Positions 18,243 through 27,932 of a stretch of 40,143 nucleotides of DNA are shown piece after piece. Origin of the DNA: Sphingobacteriales bacterium. GTDB lineage: Bacteria; Bacteroidota; Bacteroidia; Sphingobacteriales; Sphingobacteriaceae. The position numbers were made by a program, and so were the translations under genes. How positions within the stretch are numbered: the first letter of the stretch is position 1; each line of letters starts with the position of its first letter. The notes beneath the pieces were generated by a model. The model was given only the letters and a program-made list of their open reading frames with translations, ran no database searches and was not told the DNA's origin. The stretch covers positions 1-40,143 of the forward strand of contig JAATFQ010000116.1 in NCBI GenBank assembly GCA_015655115.1, in the 5' to 3' direction.

Positions 18243-21200
18243 CTACCTTTCAATGATTAATATACATCCCTTACCCTTCTGAATTGGTATCTGGTCATCA
18301 ACACCATAAACACCGGCCTTCTGAAAGCTGGTAATTGCAGGCGCCGAGATCTTCACCTTTGCAGGGTCCATGTCCAGCGCTTTCCAGTCTACCACCAATT
18401 TGAAGCTGGTATCGGCAGTCGCCCAGCTCGCTACCGATACCATGACCTTATCTTTCTTTTTGAAGATGGTAGCCAGCACTTTGGGCTGGTCGGTTCTGAC
18501 CGGTGTATTTGCTACCCAGTAGCCAATCATTTTAGTGCCCTGCATCCCAAAATTATCCCATTCCTTCCATAGCGGGCGTGGGTCAGCGTGATCGCTCCAG
18601 GGCATACGGCAAGTCATTCCGTAAACCATTCCGCGCCAGGGATTGCCTCCTCCCTGTAACATTTCACCCATCAGCCCAAAGGGAATACCAGACACTTCGG
18701 TGAGAAAGAAATCCGGCCCGTTGTTTTCATAGTCAAAATACTCGCCGAACCACAAGCGGTTCAGGTAAGGAAAATGTTCCATATATAAATTAGCACTGTT
18801 GTTAAAACCGTCACTTTTGTTGTATTGGTTAGCAGAATGAAGGTCAATAATTCCGGGATGTCCGTTTTGCGTCAGGATACGTTTGATCCTTTTCATTGTT
18901 ACGCGATCGAAAGCCATATCGTCCAGGTAAATTCCATCGATACCTACCTTATTTACCAGCCAGTTCATACCTTCGGCGTAATAGTTATGCCAGCGGCTCA
19001 TTCCGCTGTTTACGATGGCGGCATCCCTAATTTCCGGTACGTACCAGGCTGCGATATAATCGTCCTGAAGATGTTCCTGAAGCCAGGAATAACCACCTCC
19101 ATTTCCCGGCGAGTAGACTTCATGACCGAGACTTCTCAGCGGAAAGGTCTCATAGGCACTGTTGGAAAGTTCCCTGATCGTATTGTAGATCTTAACCTTC
19201 AAACCCATTTGATGGGCCTGATCAATATAATTTTTCGTTTCCCTGTAGGCGATGAAAGGATAATTGATATATGGGTTAACCGGCGTAGCATGGTGAATAT
19301 TGATCAGACTGGCTCCGGTTTTTTTGATCGTATCCAGGTTACCATATTTGTGATAGAATCTATTTGCCCATTGAAAGTCTGTATCCAGGGGATGGAATGG
19401 AGTGATCAGCAGTGTGAAATTGTAATAGAGTACTTCTCCTTTTTTCATCGTCAGCTTACCGCTGAAATTGTCGGCAAGCACAGACTTGCCTTTCAATCCT
19501 ATCCAGATACCGCCCTTTCCCTCATTTCCCCATGATTGGGGAAGCAAGAGCGGCTTCTGAAGATAGAAATTCGTATTCAGCGGCCTCACATAATGCTGGT
19601 CGCGCAGGGAATACTGCAATCCTGCGTTGACATCACCAATCCAGGCGCCATCCTGGTTTTTAGTAGCTACGTCCCATTTCCAGGCCAGCGTATCCGGTCG
19701 TATACCACCTTTTTGTCCAAGGCCCATCAGGTATTTGGCCGCATCAAGCGCAAAAGGAATATGAAATTTGATATTATCCAGATCCAGATCCTGCAAGGCG
19801 GTTAAGCTCACGGTATAAGTGCATGCCCCATCAAATTCTGCGGTAGCCTTTACATTCATGTTCAATTGTGCTGACGTGCTTACCGATTCCCATCTTACTG
19901 TACCCGGTGTCTTTTCGGTAAATGTTACTCCCGTAGGGTTGAATTTGATATCCTTATGTGTCAGGCCGCTGATCACATGAAAATGCATTCCTTCAGCCAG
20001 AAGGTTTTTAGGCTGCTGGGTAATTTCGGTCATCTCAGGTGAGAAGAACGTCTGGATCTGTTCTGGAAGACCTGAAGCGCTCAGTTTAATCTTACGACCG
20101 AGCAGCGACAACGTGTTTTCTTCTATAGTCAGGGGGATATAAGGTTTAATAACCTCATTTTCCTGGGCAATTTTCGAGTTCAGCCAGGTAAGCCGGGTTT
20201 GTTTTTTGGGTTCGTTTACCCCATGGTCTTTTGCTTTGACAGTACTTACACGAAACACTACATTGATCTTTGCAGACGGCAAACCGGTAGCGCTTAACTT
20301 GACTGTTCCCCTGTAATCACCTGCCGGAATGTTTTCAGGGATGTTTGCCAAACACCATAAAGGCTGAATATCTCCGACCTTAACATTTACCTGTTTTTTA
20401 ATGGGGCCGGCATCCCAGCCGGTACCTTCTGTATTCAGGCAGGATAGTACACTTGACGGAATACGATGACCCTGCTGATCTTTCAGATCACTGAACATCA
20501 GGCGGACTTCCCGGAGCTCTGCAGTTACCGGAAATACCGCGATCTGCCAGGCAAAATATTCACCCCGTAAAACGTCTCCCGTGTAAGTTAAATGAGAGCC
20601 TTTATCAATCCAGCGCTGGGGAAGATCATGTTTCATCCTCACCGGGTGCAGCCTGTCTTCTGTAAATAAAAGATAGGGCTGATTAGGATTGGCCGCAATC
20701 AGCTGTTTGGTCTCTTGCAGGGTAGCAATGATCTCCATCGGGTAGAAACTGTTCATTGCATTAACAGACTCCAGGTAGAGCAACTGTGCATCCGCTGCTT
20801 TGGGCACCTGTTTTAACCAGGCGCCAGAGGCTGTTTGCTGCTGTTTCCTGTAAATTGCTTTCGGATAGTTAGCGTTTGCCACCACTGAATACGGCATATA
20901 ATAAATATAATACTTGCCCGGGCCGGAAACAGGTTCAAAATACACCGTCCCCTTCTCCCTAGAAAGCGCTGTTGTCTGTACATTCAGAATGGTACGATTT
21001 GTTTTGGCATCTACTACAATAATAGCCTTTCCCTGAGGGTTGTCCTGTCTGCGCCAGTTGAGTACCACTTTGCTGGCTTTATCAGGCCTGTTCACACTCA
21101 CCACGGCACGATGGTTTCCCAATGAATCAGGGTTCCAGGAATTGTTCCCATTCAGGTACTTTACCTGCTGGGCCAAAAGCAGCTGTCCGCTGAGCAGGAG

Positions 21201-21260
21201 AAGGAGACTTATACCTATGGATTTGTAAACAGGGCGGTACAGGAAGGAAACGTTGAACAT
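18243..21260 (-). CDS. Large secreted putative glycoside hydrolase, DUF6067-like
   Basis: 1005 aa with a signal peptide (residues about 13-31, ending LLLAQQ). The N-terminal third is beta-rich (GH123_N-like). The C-terminal half looks like a TIM barrel, with GIDGIYLDDMAFD (Asp780, Asp781), GHPGIIDLHSANQ and WFGEYFDYENN as candidate active-site loops. A final beta domain includes VMVSVASWATADTSFKLVVD. Bacteroidota proteins of this shape are annotated as DUF6067 or glycoside hydrolase domain-containing proteins; I do not know an experimentally defined activity. Position between the GH35 and lyase genes supports a role on the same glycan. Confidence 0.7.
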   Translation of the reverse strand: MFNVSFLYRPVYKSIGISLLLLLSGQLLLAQQVKYLNGNNSWNPDSLGNHRAVVSVNRPDKASKVVLNWRRQDNPQGKAIIVVDAKTNRTILNVQTTALSREKGTVYFEPVSGPGKYYIYYMPYSVVANANYPKAIYRKQQQTASGAWLKQVPKAADAQLLYLESVNAMNSFYPMEIIATLQETKQLIAANPNQPYLLFTEDRLHPVRMKHDLPQRWIDKGSHLTYTGDVLRGEYFAWQIAVFPVTAELREVRLMFSDLKDQQGHRIPSSVLSCLNTEGTGWDAGPIKKQVNVKVGDIQPLWCLANIPENIPAGDYRGTVKLSATGLPSAKINVVFRVSTVKAKDHGVNEPKKQTRLTWLNSKIAQENEVIKPYIPLTIEENTLSLLGRKIKLSASGLPEQIQTFFSPEMTEITQQPKNLLAEGMHFHVISGLTHKDIKFNPTGVTFTEKTPGTVRWESVSTSAQLNMNVKATAEFDGACTYTVSLTALQDLDLDNIKFHIPFALDAAKYLMGLGQKGGIRPDTLAWKWDVATKNQDGAWIGDVNAGLQYSLRDQHYVRPLNTNFYLQKPLLLPQSWGNEGKGGIWIGLKGKSVLADNFSGKLTMKKGEVLYYNFTLLITPFHPLDTDFQWANRFYHKYGNLDTIKKTGASLINIHHATPVNPYINYPFIAYRETKNYIDQAHQMGLKVKIYNTIRELSNSAYETFPLRSLGHEVYSPGNGGGYSWLQEHLQDDYIAAWYVPEIRDAAIVNSGMSRWHNYYAEGMNWLVNKVGIDGIYLDDMAFDRVTMKRIKRILTQNGHPGIIDLHSANQYNKSDGFNNSANLYMEHFPYLNRLWFGEYFDYENNGPDFFLTEVSGIPFGLMGEMLQGGGNPWRGMVYGMTCRMPWSDHADPRPLWKEWDNFGMQGTKMIGYWVANTPVRTDQPKVLATIFKKKDKVMVSVASWATADTSFKLVVDWKALDMDPAKVKISAPAITSFQKAGVYGVDDQIPIQKGKGCILIIER

Positions 21261-21291
21261 AATTTTTTAAGATTGATGGAATAGTATCAGT

Positions 21292-23172
21292 TTATTTAGT
21301 CAAGCCCTTTTCGGGCACCAAAGCATCCAGCACAGGTATAGTCCCAGAGCTTATCGTTTCTTGTATGACATCATTTTTCTGTTCGAATATAATAATTTCA
21401 TTTTTACCTTTTTTTAACCAGCATCCCGGCACATATAAGGTTTGCTGCGGCCCCACACTCCAATAACGCCCGATATTGATTCCATTAATGAAGACGATCC
21501 CTTTTCCCCAGCTGTGCAGGTCAAGGAATGTATCCCCTATTTTTTCGAGGTTAAATTCTCCCTGGTATATCGCAGGTTTTCCGGCGGCAGCAGTATTGGA
21601 GAGGGCTGAGAGATCAGGCGCCCGGCTCATTGGCATTTTATACATTTCCCAACTACCGGTAATGGCTTTACCACCAATGATTACCGGGGAAATAATGCCT
21701 TTAGTGCTATTTACGATTTTCGCCCCGTAGTTGATCCTGCCCATGTTTTCAACTACGATGTCCAGTGTAGCGTTAAAAGGAATATCAATATCACAATCAT
21801 AAGTTTTATAATAGCTGTTCAGTTCGGCAACTTTGGTTCCATTTACATATACGATAGCATAGTCCCTTAAACCGGCAAGCTCAAGTTTACCACTGATCGG
21901 CTGATTAAACTTCCTGCTGTACCAAACATAACCATGTCCCTGGTTTAGTTCTTCAAAAGTCAGCGGCCTGTCCTCATTGACCGGACTGAGTGTATTTTTG
22001 ATATCTTCCAGGTCTACAGCTTTAGTTAAATTGATCGTCTCAATAGCTATTACCGGCATACGTGCCGGAACTGCAGGAGTTTTCGCATCCTTTAAAATAT
22101 TGCGCAGAGAGTCATATTTTTCTGTGGCCCAGCCGGCTTCACTGATCGGCGCATCATAATCGTAGCTGGTCAGGTCTGGCTGTATATCATGCTTAATATC
22201 ATAATTTGCACCTGAGGTAAAGCCGAAGTTTGTTCCGCCATGGACCATATAATAGTTGAAGGACACCCCCCCTTCAAGGTATTTACGTGTTTGTTTTACG
22301 GTGTTCTCTGTTTTTACTTTAGGAAAAGGTTCTGCCCAATGATCCAGCCAGCCGGGATAGAACTCTGCTACCATATAGGGGCCTTTACCGCTATGAAACT
22401 GATCGACCACCTTTTTCAGGTTAGCCACATCATCTTCCCCGTTAGCCATAGGCAAAGCACCAGGAAGTGCTCCTCCTTCAAAAAGCCAGCTGCCATCCGA
22501 TGTAAAAAAAGGAACGTTAAATCCCACATCTTTCAATTGCTGAAATACTGCGGCACTGTATTTTTTATGTTCTTCCAAACTGATATCCTTGCGCTGCGAT
22601 ACATAAGAGCCAAATTCATTTTCCCCCTGAACCATCACAACAGGCCCCCCGTTGGTCACCAGCAGATTTTTTACCTGGCCGTAGAGCGCGGTAAAATATG
22701 CTTTGGTGGCACCCAGGTATGGCGGGTTATTCCCCCTTATCACCATGTTGGGAACCTTTTGCAGGAACCATGGATATCCCCCAAATTCCCATTCTGCACA
22801 TACATAAGGACCCGGACGAAGGATAACGAACAAACCTTCCTCCTGCGCTATTTTGATATATTCCGCAACGTTATGGTTACCAGATTCAAAATCCCATTTA
22901 CCGGGTGCAATTTCATGATAATTCCAGAATACATAGGTAGCCACGGCATTCAGCCCCATGGCTTTCATCATCTTCAGGCGGTGGCGCCAGTAAGGTTTGG
23001 GAATCCTTGCATAGTGCATCTCACCACTATGGATCTGTATAGGTTTGCCGTCCAGCATAAAACTGCCATCAGTGATGGCGAAGGTGTGTTTTTGCCCGCT
23101 GTTTTTAGTCTGCGCAGTTAAATCCGCATTCAGCATCAGCAGTAACAGCAATGGTAAAAAAATATTTCTCAT
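21292..23172 (-). CDS. GH35 family beta-galactosidase
   Basis: 626 aa with a signal peptide (ending LNADLTAQ). The TIM barrel carries strong GH35 signatures: GEMHYARIPKPYW (about 50-62), YVFWNYHEIAPGKWDF, LRPGPYVCAEWEFGGYPWF, the acid/base in VQGENEFGSY (Glu186) and the nucleophile in YMVAEFYPGW (Glu270). A C-terminal galactose-binding-like beta domain ends the protein (WGKGIVFINGINIGRYW). It is expected to remove terminal beta-linked galactose from oligosaccharides in the periplasm or at the cell surface. It lies 31 bases before the DUF6067-like gene and 39 bases after the DUF2264 gene in the same operon. Confidence 0.93.
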   Translation of the reverse strand: MRNIFLPLLLLLMLNADLTAQTKNSGQKHTFAITDGSFMLDGKPIQIHSGEMHYARIPKPYWRHRLKMMKAMGLNAVATYVFWNYHEIAPGKWDFESGNHNVAEYIKIAQEEGLFVILRPGPYVCAEWEFGGYPWFLQKVPNMVIRGNNPPYLGATKAYFTALYGQVKNLLVTNGGPVVMVQGENEFGSYVSQRKDISLEEHKKYSAAVFQQLKDVGFNVPFFTSDGSWLFEGGALPGALPMANGEDDVANLKKVVDQFHSGKGPYMVAEFYPGWLDHWAEPFPKVKTENTVKQTRKYLEGGVSFNYYMVHGGTNFGFTSGANYDIKHDIQPDLTSYDYDAPISEAGWATEKYDSLRNILKDAKTPAVPARMPVIAIETINLTKAVDLEDIKNTLSPVNEDRPLTFEELNQGHGYVWYSRKFNQPISGKLELAGLRDYAIVYVNGTKVAELNSYYKTYDCDIDIPFNATLDIVVENMGRINYGAKIVNSTKGIISPVIIGGKAITGSWEMYKMPMSRAPDLSALSNTAAAGKPAIYQGEFNLEKIGDTFLDLHSWGKGIVFINGINIGRYWSVGPQQTLYVPGCWLKKGKNEIIIFEQKNDVIQETISSGTIPVLDALVPEKGLTK

Positions 23173-23211
23173 GCTATTTTTCGTGTTTTTTCCGGGTTTA
23201 CATCCGGATGT

Positions 23212-24495
23212 TTAATATTCTATTTTATAATCCTTTTTGATCTGGTCACCCTTCCAGGCTTTTACACTTGTCCAGGGGGCAGCGGGAGCTGACCAGAAAA
23301 CATTTTCAGCTGGCAGTCCAAGCGTTAAAAACCCAAGGGTGGTCATGTAGAGACTGCCTGTTGAAGTGTAGGTATCGGCCACTTCGGGCTGATGCCCGTT
23401 AAAACCGAGCACCAGCCAGCCATTGGCATCAAAATTCTGATTTCCATCATACAGGTTGTGCATTATACGCGTCAGCGCACAGCGCACCTGGGCGGGCTGA
23501 ATATAATCCGGCAGCTGCTGCATCAGGGCCACCTGGGCCAACGCCTGGAAAGCGGCCATCCGGTAAGTAATGGAACGGCCATAAGCCGGGTAGGTGCCTT
23601 CGGGTGAAATGACCCTCTCCAGGTATTCAGCATAACGGACCATCCGCCTTAAAGTCTGGTCATATTCCCGCCAGGGCACTTTTTTTGCCGCTGCCAAAAT
23701 ACCCGTCAGGTCTGTCAGCATCGGATGAATTACATATGAATTGTAATAGTCCATGCTGAAGAGTTCCCCGTCACTATACCAGCTGTCGCCAACATACCAT
23801 TCCTTCATCTTATTGACAGCAAACTGCACCCGTGCGGGGTCATAACTCTCCCCTATCTTCAGCAGGAAACCCTCCGTCAGTCCTGAGAACAGCAGCCAGT
23901 TGTTATAAGCGCCGCTCCGGGTTCTCAATGTCTTGAATTCTTCAACAAACCTCTTTTTGGTCAGGTCATCCAAAGGTTCCCATAGCGCTTTTGGCGCACG
24001 GAGAAATGCCTGCGCAACATAGGCGGCGTCTACAATGGGCTGCCCCTCTGTGCGGTAGTTCATATAGTCCGGGTTTTGCGGATCTACAGAATTTGCGAGT
24101 CCTTTCAGCAATTCCCCACGGAGCGACTTACGCAATTTCCCTTCTTTAGTATCATCATCCGGAAGTTCAAGCCATGGAGCAACCCCTGCTATAGTGCGTC
24201 CCAGTGCTTCCAGGTAAGTTACCTTACCAACCTGCAACCCGTAATGGGATCCTGTTTCCGTTGGCATATTTTTCTTTAATGTCCCCTCAGCCAGATTGTG
24301 GATCACGGGATAGGATATACGATACAGGGTTTTCACCCAAAAAGCCCGGTCCTGCAGTCCGGAACTGACTGGCTCTGATTGTTGTTTCTTCTGCTGTGCG
24401 TAAACAGCGTCGCTTAGACAGATGCCAAGCGACAAAAGGCACAGTAATTTAAAGGCGCAGCGTCCCCGTTCGGTGAAGTGTAGTGGATATTTCAT
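23212..24495 (-). CDS. DUF2264 family protein (putative glycoside hydrolase)
   Basis: 427 aa from the ATG at 24495. A longer in-frame start at 24561 would overlap the GH88 gene by 56 bases and place residues before the signal peptide, so the later start is preferred; it leaves a 10-base gap. After the signal peptide (ending DAVYAQ), the protein is an alpha/alpha barrel with DUF2264 hallmarks: GRTIAGVAPWLEL, GAYNNWLLFSGLTEG, WYSDGELFSMDYYNSYVIHP and YPAYGRSITYRMAAFQALAQ. Related proteins occur in uronic-acid-glycan PULs, and I recall some being placed in GH154 (beta-glucuronidase). That placement is from memory and not checked. Confidence 0.82.
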   Translation of the reverse strand: MKYPLHFTERGRCAFKLLCLLSLGICLSDAVYAQQKKQQSEPVSSGLQDRAFWVKTLYRISYPVIHNLAEGTLKKNMPTETGSHYGLQVGKVTYLEALGRTIAGVAPWLELPDDDTKEGKLRKSLRGELLKGLANSVDPQNPDYMNYRTEGQPIVDAAYVAQAFLRAPKALWEPLDDLTKKRFVEEFKTLRTRSGAYNNWLLFSGLTEGFLLKIGESYDPARVQFAVNKMKEWYVGDSWYSDGELFSMDYYNSYVIHPMLTDLTGILAAAKKVPWREYDQTLRRMVRYAEYLERVISPEGTYPAYGRSITYRMAAFQALAQVALMQQLPDYIQPAQVRCALTRIMHNLYDGNQNFDANGWLVLGFNGHQPEVADTYTSTGSLYMTTLGFLTLGLPAENVFWSAPAAPWTSVKAWKGDQIKKDYKIEY

Positions 24496-24505
24496 AACCG
24501 GAGTA

Positions 24506-25699
24506 TTAAAGGTACCATTGTTTATAACGGGCCAGCGCTTCCAGATAATAATAGTCTGCATAAATTAGAGGCACGTCAATTTCGGAATGCAGCGGTAAAG
24601 CGCCAGTACTGTGCATCAGGATAAATCCACCGTTCTGACCTGCTTTGGCATGATAAACCGGTGAAGAAAGCGAGATTAGCATCGTTTCAGCGGCAGATTT
24701 ATAACGGAGTTTTTGATCACCATCGCTGTACCGGGCTAGTTCAAGTAAACAAGAGGCCATCACCGCAGCAGCAGAAGCATCCCTCTTTGCATTTGGAATG
24801 CCGGGAGCGTTAAAATCCCAGTATGGAATCTTATCCTCCGGTAAATTTTTGTTGTTCAGGATAAATCCTGCAATCCCTTCGGCCTCTTTCAAGTAAGCAG
24901 GATCTTTCGTAAACCGGTACATCATGGTATAGGCATATAAACCCCAGGCCTGCCCTCTTGACCAGGCGGAAGAATCAGCGGCTCCCTGCCAGGTCGCTTT
25001 TTTCAGGATCTTACCGGTTAGCGGATCATAATCTACCACGTGGTAGGAACTGTAATCGGGACGGAAATGATTTTTCATCGTTGTATTGGCATGGTTAATA
25101 GCAATTTCTTTATAAGCAGGGTTGCCACCATGATCACTTACCCAGTTGAGCATTTCCAGGTTCATCATGTTATCAATAATCACCGGGCATTGCCAGTATT
25201 TACTTTTTTCCCAGGACTGTATGGACTTGATGATGGGGCGGTAACGGGTCACCAGCGATGCCGCAGAGCGCTCTACGACAGCTTTGTAGGCTGGTTTCTG
25301 CGTAATCCTGTAAGCATTTCCAAAACTGCAGAACATCATAAATCCAAGATCATGGTTTCCTGTATAGGTTTGGTTTGGCTCAATCAGCTGCAGTGCTTTT
25401 TCTGCCTCTGCTTTGGTTTGCGTGTCCTTGCTTTGTTCGTAGATATACCATAGGGTTCCCGAATAAAAACCACTGCACCACCATTTGATGCCCATATTTA
25501 TTGGTTTCCCGGCAGCAAAACTCTGAGGAGTTTTCCCGGGGCTGACGTTTTTGGCCAGTACTTTATATTGCGCGGTTGCAAATTTAAATTCGTGGTCAAT
25601 CAGGTCGGCCATTTTTTGGGGGGTTGCCCTGGATATTTGGGCAGATAAGGAGAAGTGACTGACGGCAAACAGCGCGGTGACCAAAAAGGATTTTTTCAT
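24506..25699 (-). CDS. GH88 family unsaturated glucuronyl hydrolase
   Basis: 397 aa with a signal peptide (ending SHFSLSAQ). The alpha/alpha barrel has the GH88 motifs NHDLGFM (Asp117) and PVIIDNMMNLEML (Asp176), matching the two aspartates needed for hydration of the unsaturated uronyl ring. It also has SSAWSRGQAWGLYAYTMMYR and the late motif KRDASAAAVMASCLLELARY. The enzyme removes 4,5-unsaturated uronic acid from oligosaccharides released by a polysaccharide lyase; the heparinase II/III-type gene of this operon is the natural partner. Its ATG overlaps the stop codon of the small frameshifted gene before it (ATGA at 25696-25699), which points to translational coupling. Confidence 0.93.
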   Translation of the reverse strand: MKKSFLVTALFAVSHFSLSAQISRATPQKMADLIDHEFKFATAQYKVLAKNVSPGKTPQSFAAGKPINMGIKWWCSGFYSGTLWYIYEQSKDTQTKAEAEKALQLIEPNQTYTGNHDLGFMMFCSFGNAYRITQKPAYKAVVERSAASLVTRYRPIIKSIQSWEKSKYWQCPVIIDNMMNLEMLNWVSDHGGNPAYKEIAINHANTTMKNHFRPDYSSYHVVDYDPLTGKILKKATWQGAADSSAWSRGQAWGLYAYTMMYRFTKDPAYLKEAEGIAGFILNNKNLPEDKIPYWDFNAPGIPNAKRDASAAAVMASCLLELARYSDGDQKLRYKSAAETMLISLSSPVYHAKAGQNGGFILMHSTGALPLHSEIDVPLIYADYYYLEALARYKQWYL

Positions 25700-26153
25700 A
25701 AGATATAAGGTTTAAAAAAGTACCGGCCGGAAGGATAGCCGGTATAGGTATAATAATTTGATTGATAGCGTCCGATTTCTGCTAGGACAGGATTTACACG
25801 TGAAGCCACGATACTGAGGCCCAACCTGGAGGGGGAAGCCGGATCAAACTTCAGCATCTGCTTAAACGGGATCGTATAACGTGTAAACCAGCTTGGCCAG
25901 AGACAAAAACGGTCATGATGTATAGCGGTATTATCTTTGCCATACCCCCATTCCTTGTTGGTAAACGTATTCATCCTAAAATGAAAAACGTGGTTAGTTC
26001 CAGCTTCTTCCACCTTAGCTGACAAGCAGATGAAACAACAGTTACGGTTTTCTCTTTGTCTGCAGCACCAGCACCGGCTTTAACGATGCTGGTGGTTTGG
26101 GCAGTGTTAATTAGAAAGAAGGAGCAGCAAATAAAGGCAATCAGTTTATTCAT
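25696..26153 (-). pseudogene. Small secreted protein, apparently frameshifted
   Basis: Two minus-strand frames overlap. The first starts with ATG at 26153, encodes a good signal peptide (MNKLIAFICCSFFLINTAQ) and stops at 25971. The second, open from about 26045 to 25696, continues with a coding-like sequence that has no ATG near its 5' end (VEEAGTNHVFHFRMNTFTNK, DRFCLWPSWFTRYTIPF and YTGYPSGRYFFKPYIL). A one-base indel near 26020-26040 would join them into a secreted protein of about 150 aa. The IPF-containing second part faintly recalls CBM9-like beta-sandwiches, but I do not recognise the family. It sits 6 bases after SusD and overlaps GH88 by four bases. Confidence 0.55.
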
Positions 26154-26159
26154 GTTTTT

Positions 26160-27920
26160 TTAATTTGCCCAGCCCGAGTTCTGCTTCAGATTTTCATTTC
26201 TCTGGAGTTCAACCTGCGGAATGGCCCAGTTATAAAGGTAATCACCCTGGAACGAATAGGCGTACACCACAGTTCCCCAGATCTGTTTCACCCCATTACC
26301 GGTATAGAATACTTTTTCTTTCCAGCTTTTCCAACGCAGTTCATCGAAGAAGTTGATTCCTTCATTCGGAAATTCTACTCGGCGCTCATTTCTGATCCGT
26401 TCACGCAGGTCTGCCTGTCCGGAAACAAAAGTACCTGCTGACGCATTGCCCATCTGTAACACCGCCACACCAGCCCGGGTTCTCACTTCGTTTACTTTGG
26501 CGATGGCATCTGCAGTGGCACCCGTTTCGTTCAGCGCCTCTGCCCACATCAGCAATACGTCGGCATAACGTATAATTGGGAAATCCGTTGGGCTGTAAGC
26601 CCTATTTGGAGTTTCAGAGGCCCCTTCGTATACAAATTTCCGGTAAAGATAATAGAAATAACTCTGCGTATCCGTTCTCAGGTCACCGTTCACAGCAGCC
26701 TCAGAACGGTATGGCCAGCGTGAAGTAACCGTTGCATTGATACTGTTATACACCCCCACGTAAGTGGAATAGGGGGTAATCACATTGGCCGCAAGCCTAG
26801 GGTCCCTGTTTGCGTAAGCCTGTAAAATACGTTCTTCATTGCCGGTTGGCAGGTAAAGGCTCATATTTGCGCCTCTTTTTGTGGCTGCGGCAATTTCAGT
26901 AGTGGTCAGATTGTTCCGTAAAAAGTAGACTTCCCTTTGTGCCACAGTAAGGTTGGAATAACCCGGCAAAACTTTGTCCCAGTCAAATTTGGAACCATCA
27001 GCATTCTCATAAAGATCAACCAGATTGGGAGAAATATGATAGGTATTCCAGTCAGACCCAAAAGAGGACCTGCTTCCGCAAAAGAATTGCGTTGTAGAAC
27101 CATATCCAGAAACACCGATATTCTGAATGGAGAAGATCATCTCTGGAGCTTGTTCATTTGCCGTTTTGAAAAGCGACTGGTAATCGGAGAACAGACTGTA
27201 ACCAGCATCCTTTACTTTTGCGAAATCTGCCGAAGCCAGGTCCCATTTTTCCATGTACAGGTAAGCTTTGCCACGCATGGCATAGGCCGCACCTTTAGTG
27301 ACATGGCCATATAGGGAATTTCCGCTTGCATAACGGTCGTCCACATTTGCTTCATTGATACAATCTGTAAGGTCGGCGACCACTTGGTTCCAAACCTCGG
27401 TTTCTGTAGATCTCGGCAAGGTAGCTTCTGCGGGGAGGAAGGGTTCGGTATAGATCGGCACACCTTTAAACAGCTGGTTCAGGCGCAGGTAAAAATAGGC
27501 CCGTAAAAATTTACATTCCGCGATGTACCTTGCTTTTTTAGCATCGGATGAAGGAGATTTCAACGGTATATTTGTGATAGCGTCGTTTGCTCTTTGAATC
27601 CCTTCATACATGTTTTGCCAGGTACTACTAAAGTTGCCGTTATTTGGTGTAATTGTACCGGTCATAAGGGCTTCCGATCCCGAAGTTTGCCCAGTCAGAC
27701 CGAATCTGTCCATCTGATAGAGTTCCAGTCCGGATGCGTCACCGGTATTGATACCTAAACGCAAAGCAGCATACACGCCGGTTACGCCAAGATCAGTCAG
27801 GTTGTCAGTTGTCCACATGGTCTCTGAAGCTACGGAAGAATACGGTGTTGTTTCCAGAAGATTCTTTTTGCAGCTGGTGGATAATGCTGCCAGGATGCAT
27901 ATAGCAATAATTTTTTTCAT
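26160..27920 (-). CDS. SusD/RagB family nutrient-binding outer-membrane lipoprotein
   Basis: 586 aa. The lipobox ALSTSC gives lipidated Cys17, followed by KKNLLETTPYSSVASETMWT, a classic SusD start. Helical repeat elements include CKFLRAYFYLRLNQLFKGVP and AAYAMRGKAYLYMEKWDLAS. The C-terminal signature FPIIRYADVLLMWAEALNET and RIRNERRVEFPNEGINFFDE is complete. It is the surface glycan-binding partner of the SusC-like barrel 12 bases upstream. The operon context implies a uronic-acid- and galactose-containing ligand. Confidence 0.95.
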   Translation of the reverse strand: MKKIIAICILAALSTSCKKNLLETTPYSSVASETMWTTDNLTDLGVTGVYAALRLGINTGDASGLELYQMDRFGLTGQTSGSEALMTGTITPNNGNFSSTWQNMYEGIQRANDAITNIPLKSPSSDAKKARYIAECKFLRAYFYLRLNQLFKGVPIYTEPFLPAEATLPRSTETEVWNQVVADLTDCINEANVDDRYASGNSLYGHVTKGAAYAMRGKAYLYMEKWDLASADFAKVKDAGYSLFSDYQSLFKTANEQAPEMIFSIQNIGVSGYGSTTQFFCGSRSSFGSDWNTYHISPNLVDLYENADGSKFDWDKVLPGYSNLTVAQREVYFLRNNLTTTEIAAATKRGANMSLYLPTGNEERILQAYANRDPRLAANVITPYSTYVGVYNSINATVTSRWPYRSEAAVNGDLRTDTQSYFYYLYRKFVYEGASETPNRAYSPTDFPIIRYADVLLMWAEALNETGATADAIAKVNEVRTRAGVAVLQMGNASAGTFVSGQADLRERIRNERRVEFPNEGINFFDELRWKSWKEKVFYTGNGVKQIWGTVVYAYSFQGDYLYNWAIPQVELQRNENLKQNSGWAN

Positions 27921-27932
27921 TTTGATGTTGAA

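Noticed and set aside
18825..19535. Plus-strand open frame of 236 codons
   Set aside because: Antisense to the DUF6067-like gene; composition is that of a codon-bias shadow.
22240..23121. Plus-strand open frame of 293 codons
   Set aside because: It lies wholly antisense to the GH35 gene, whose catalytic motifs are intact; the predicted peptide has no recognisable domain.
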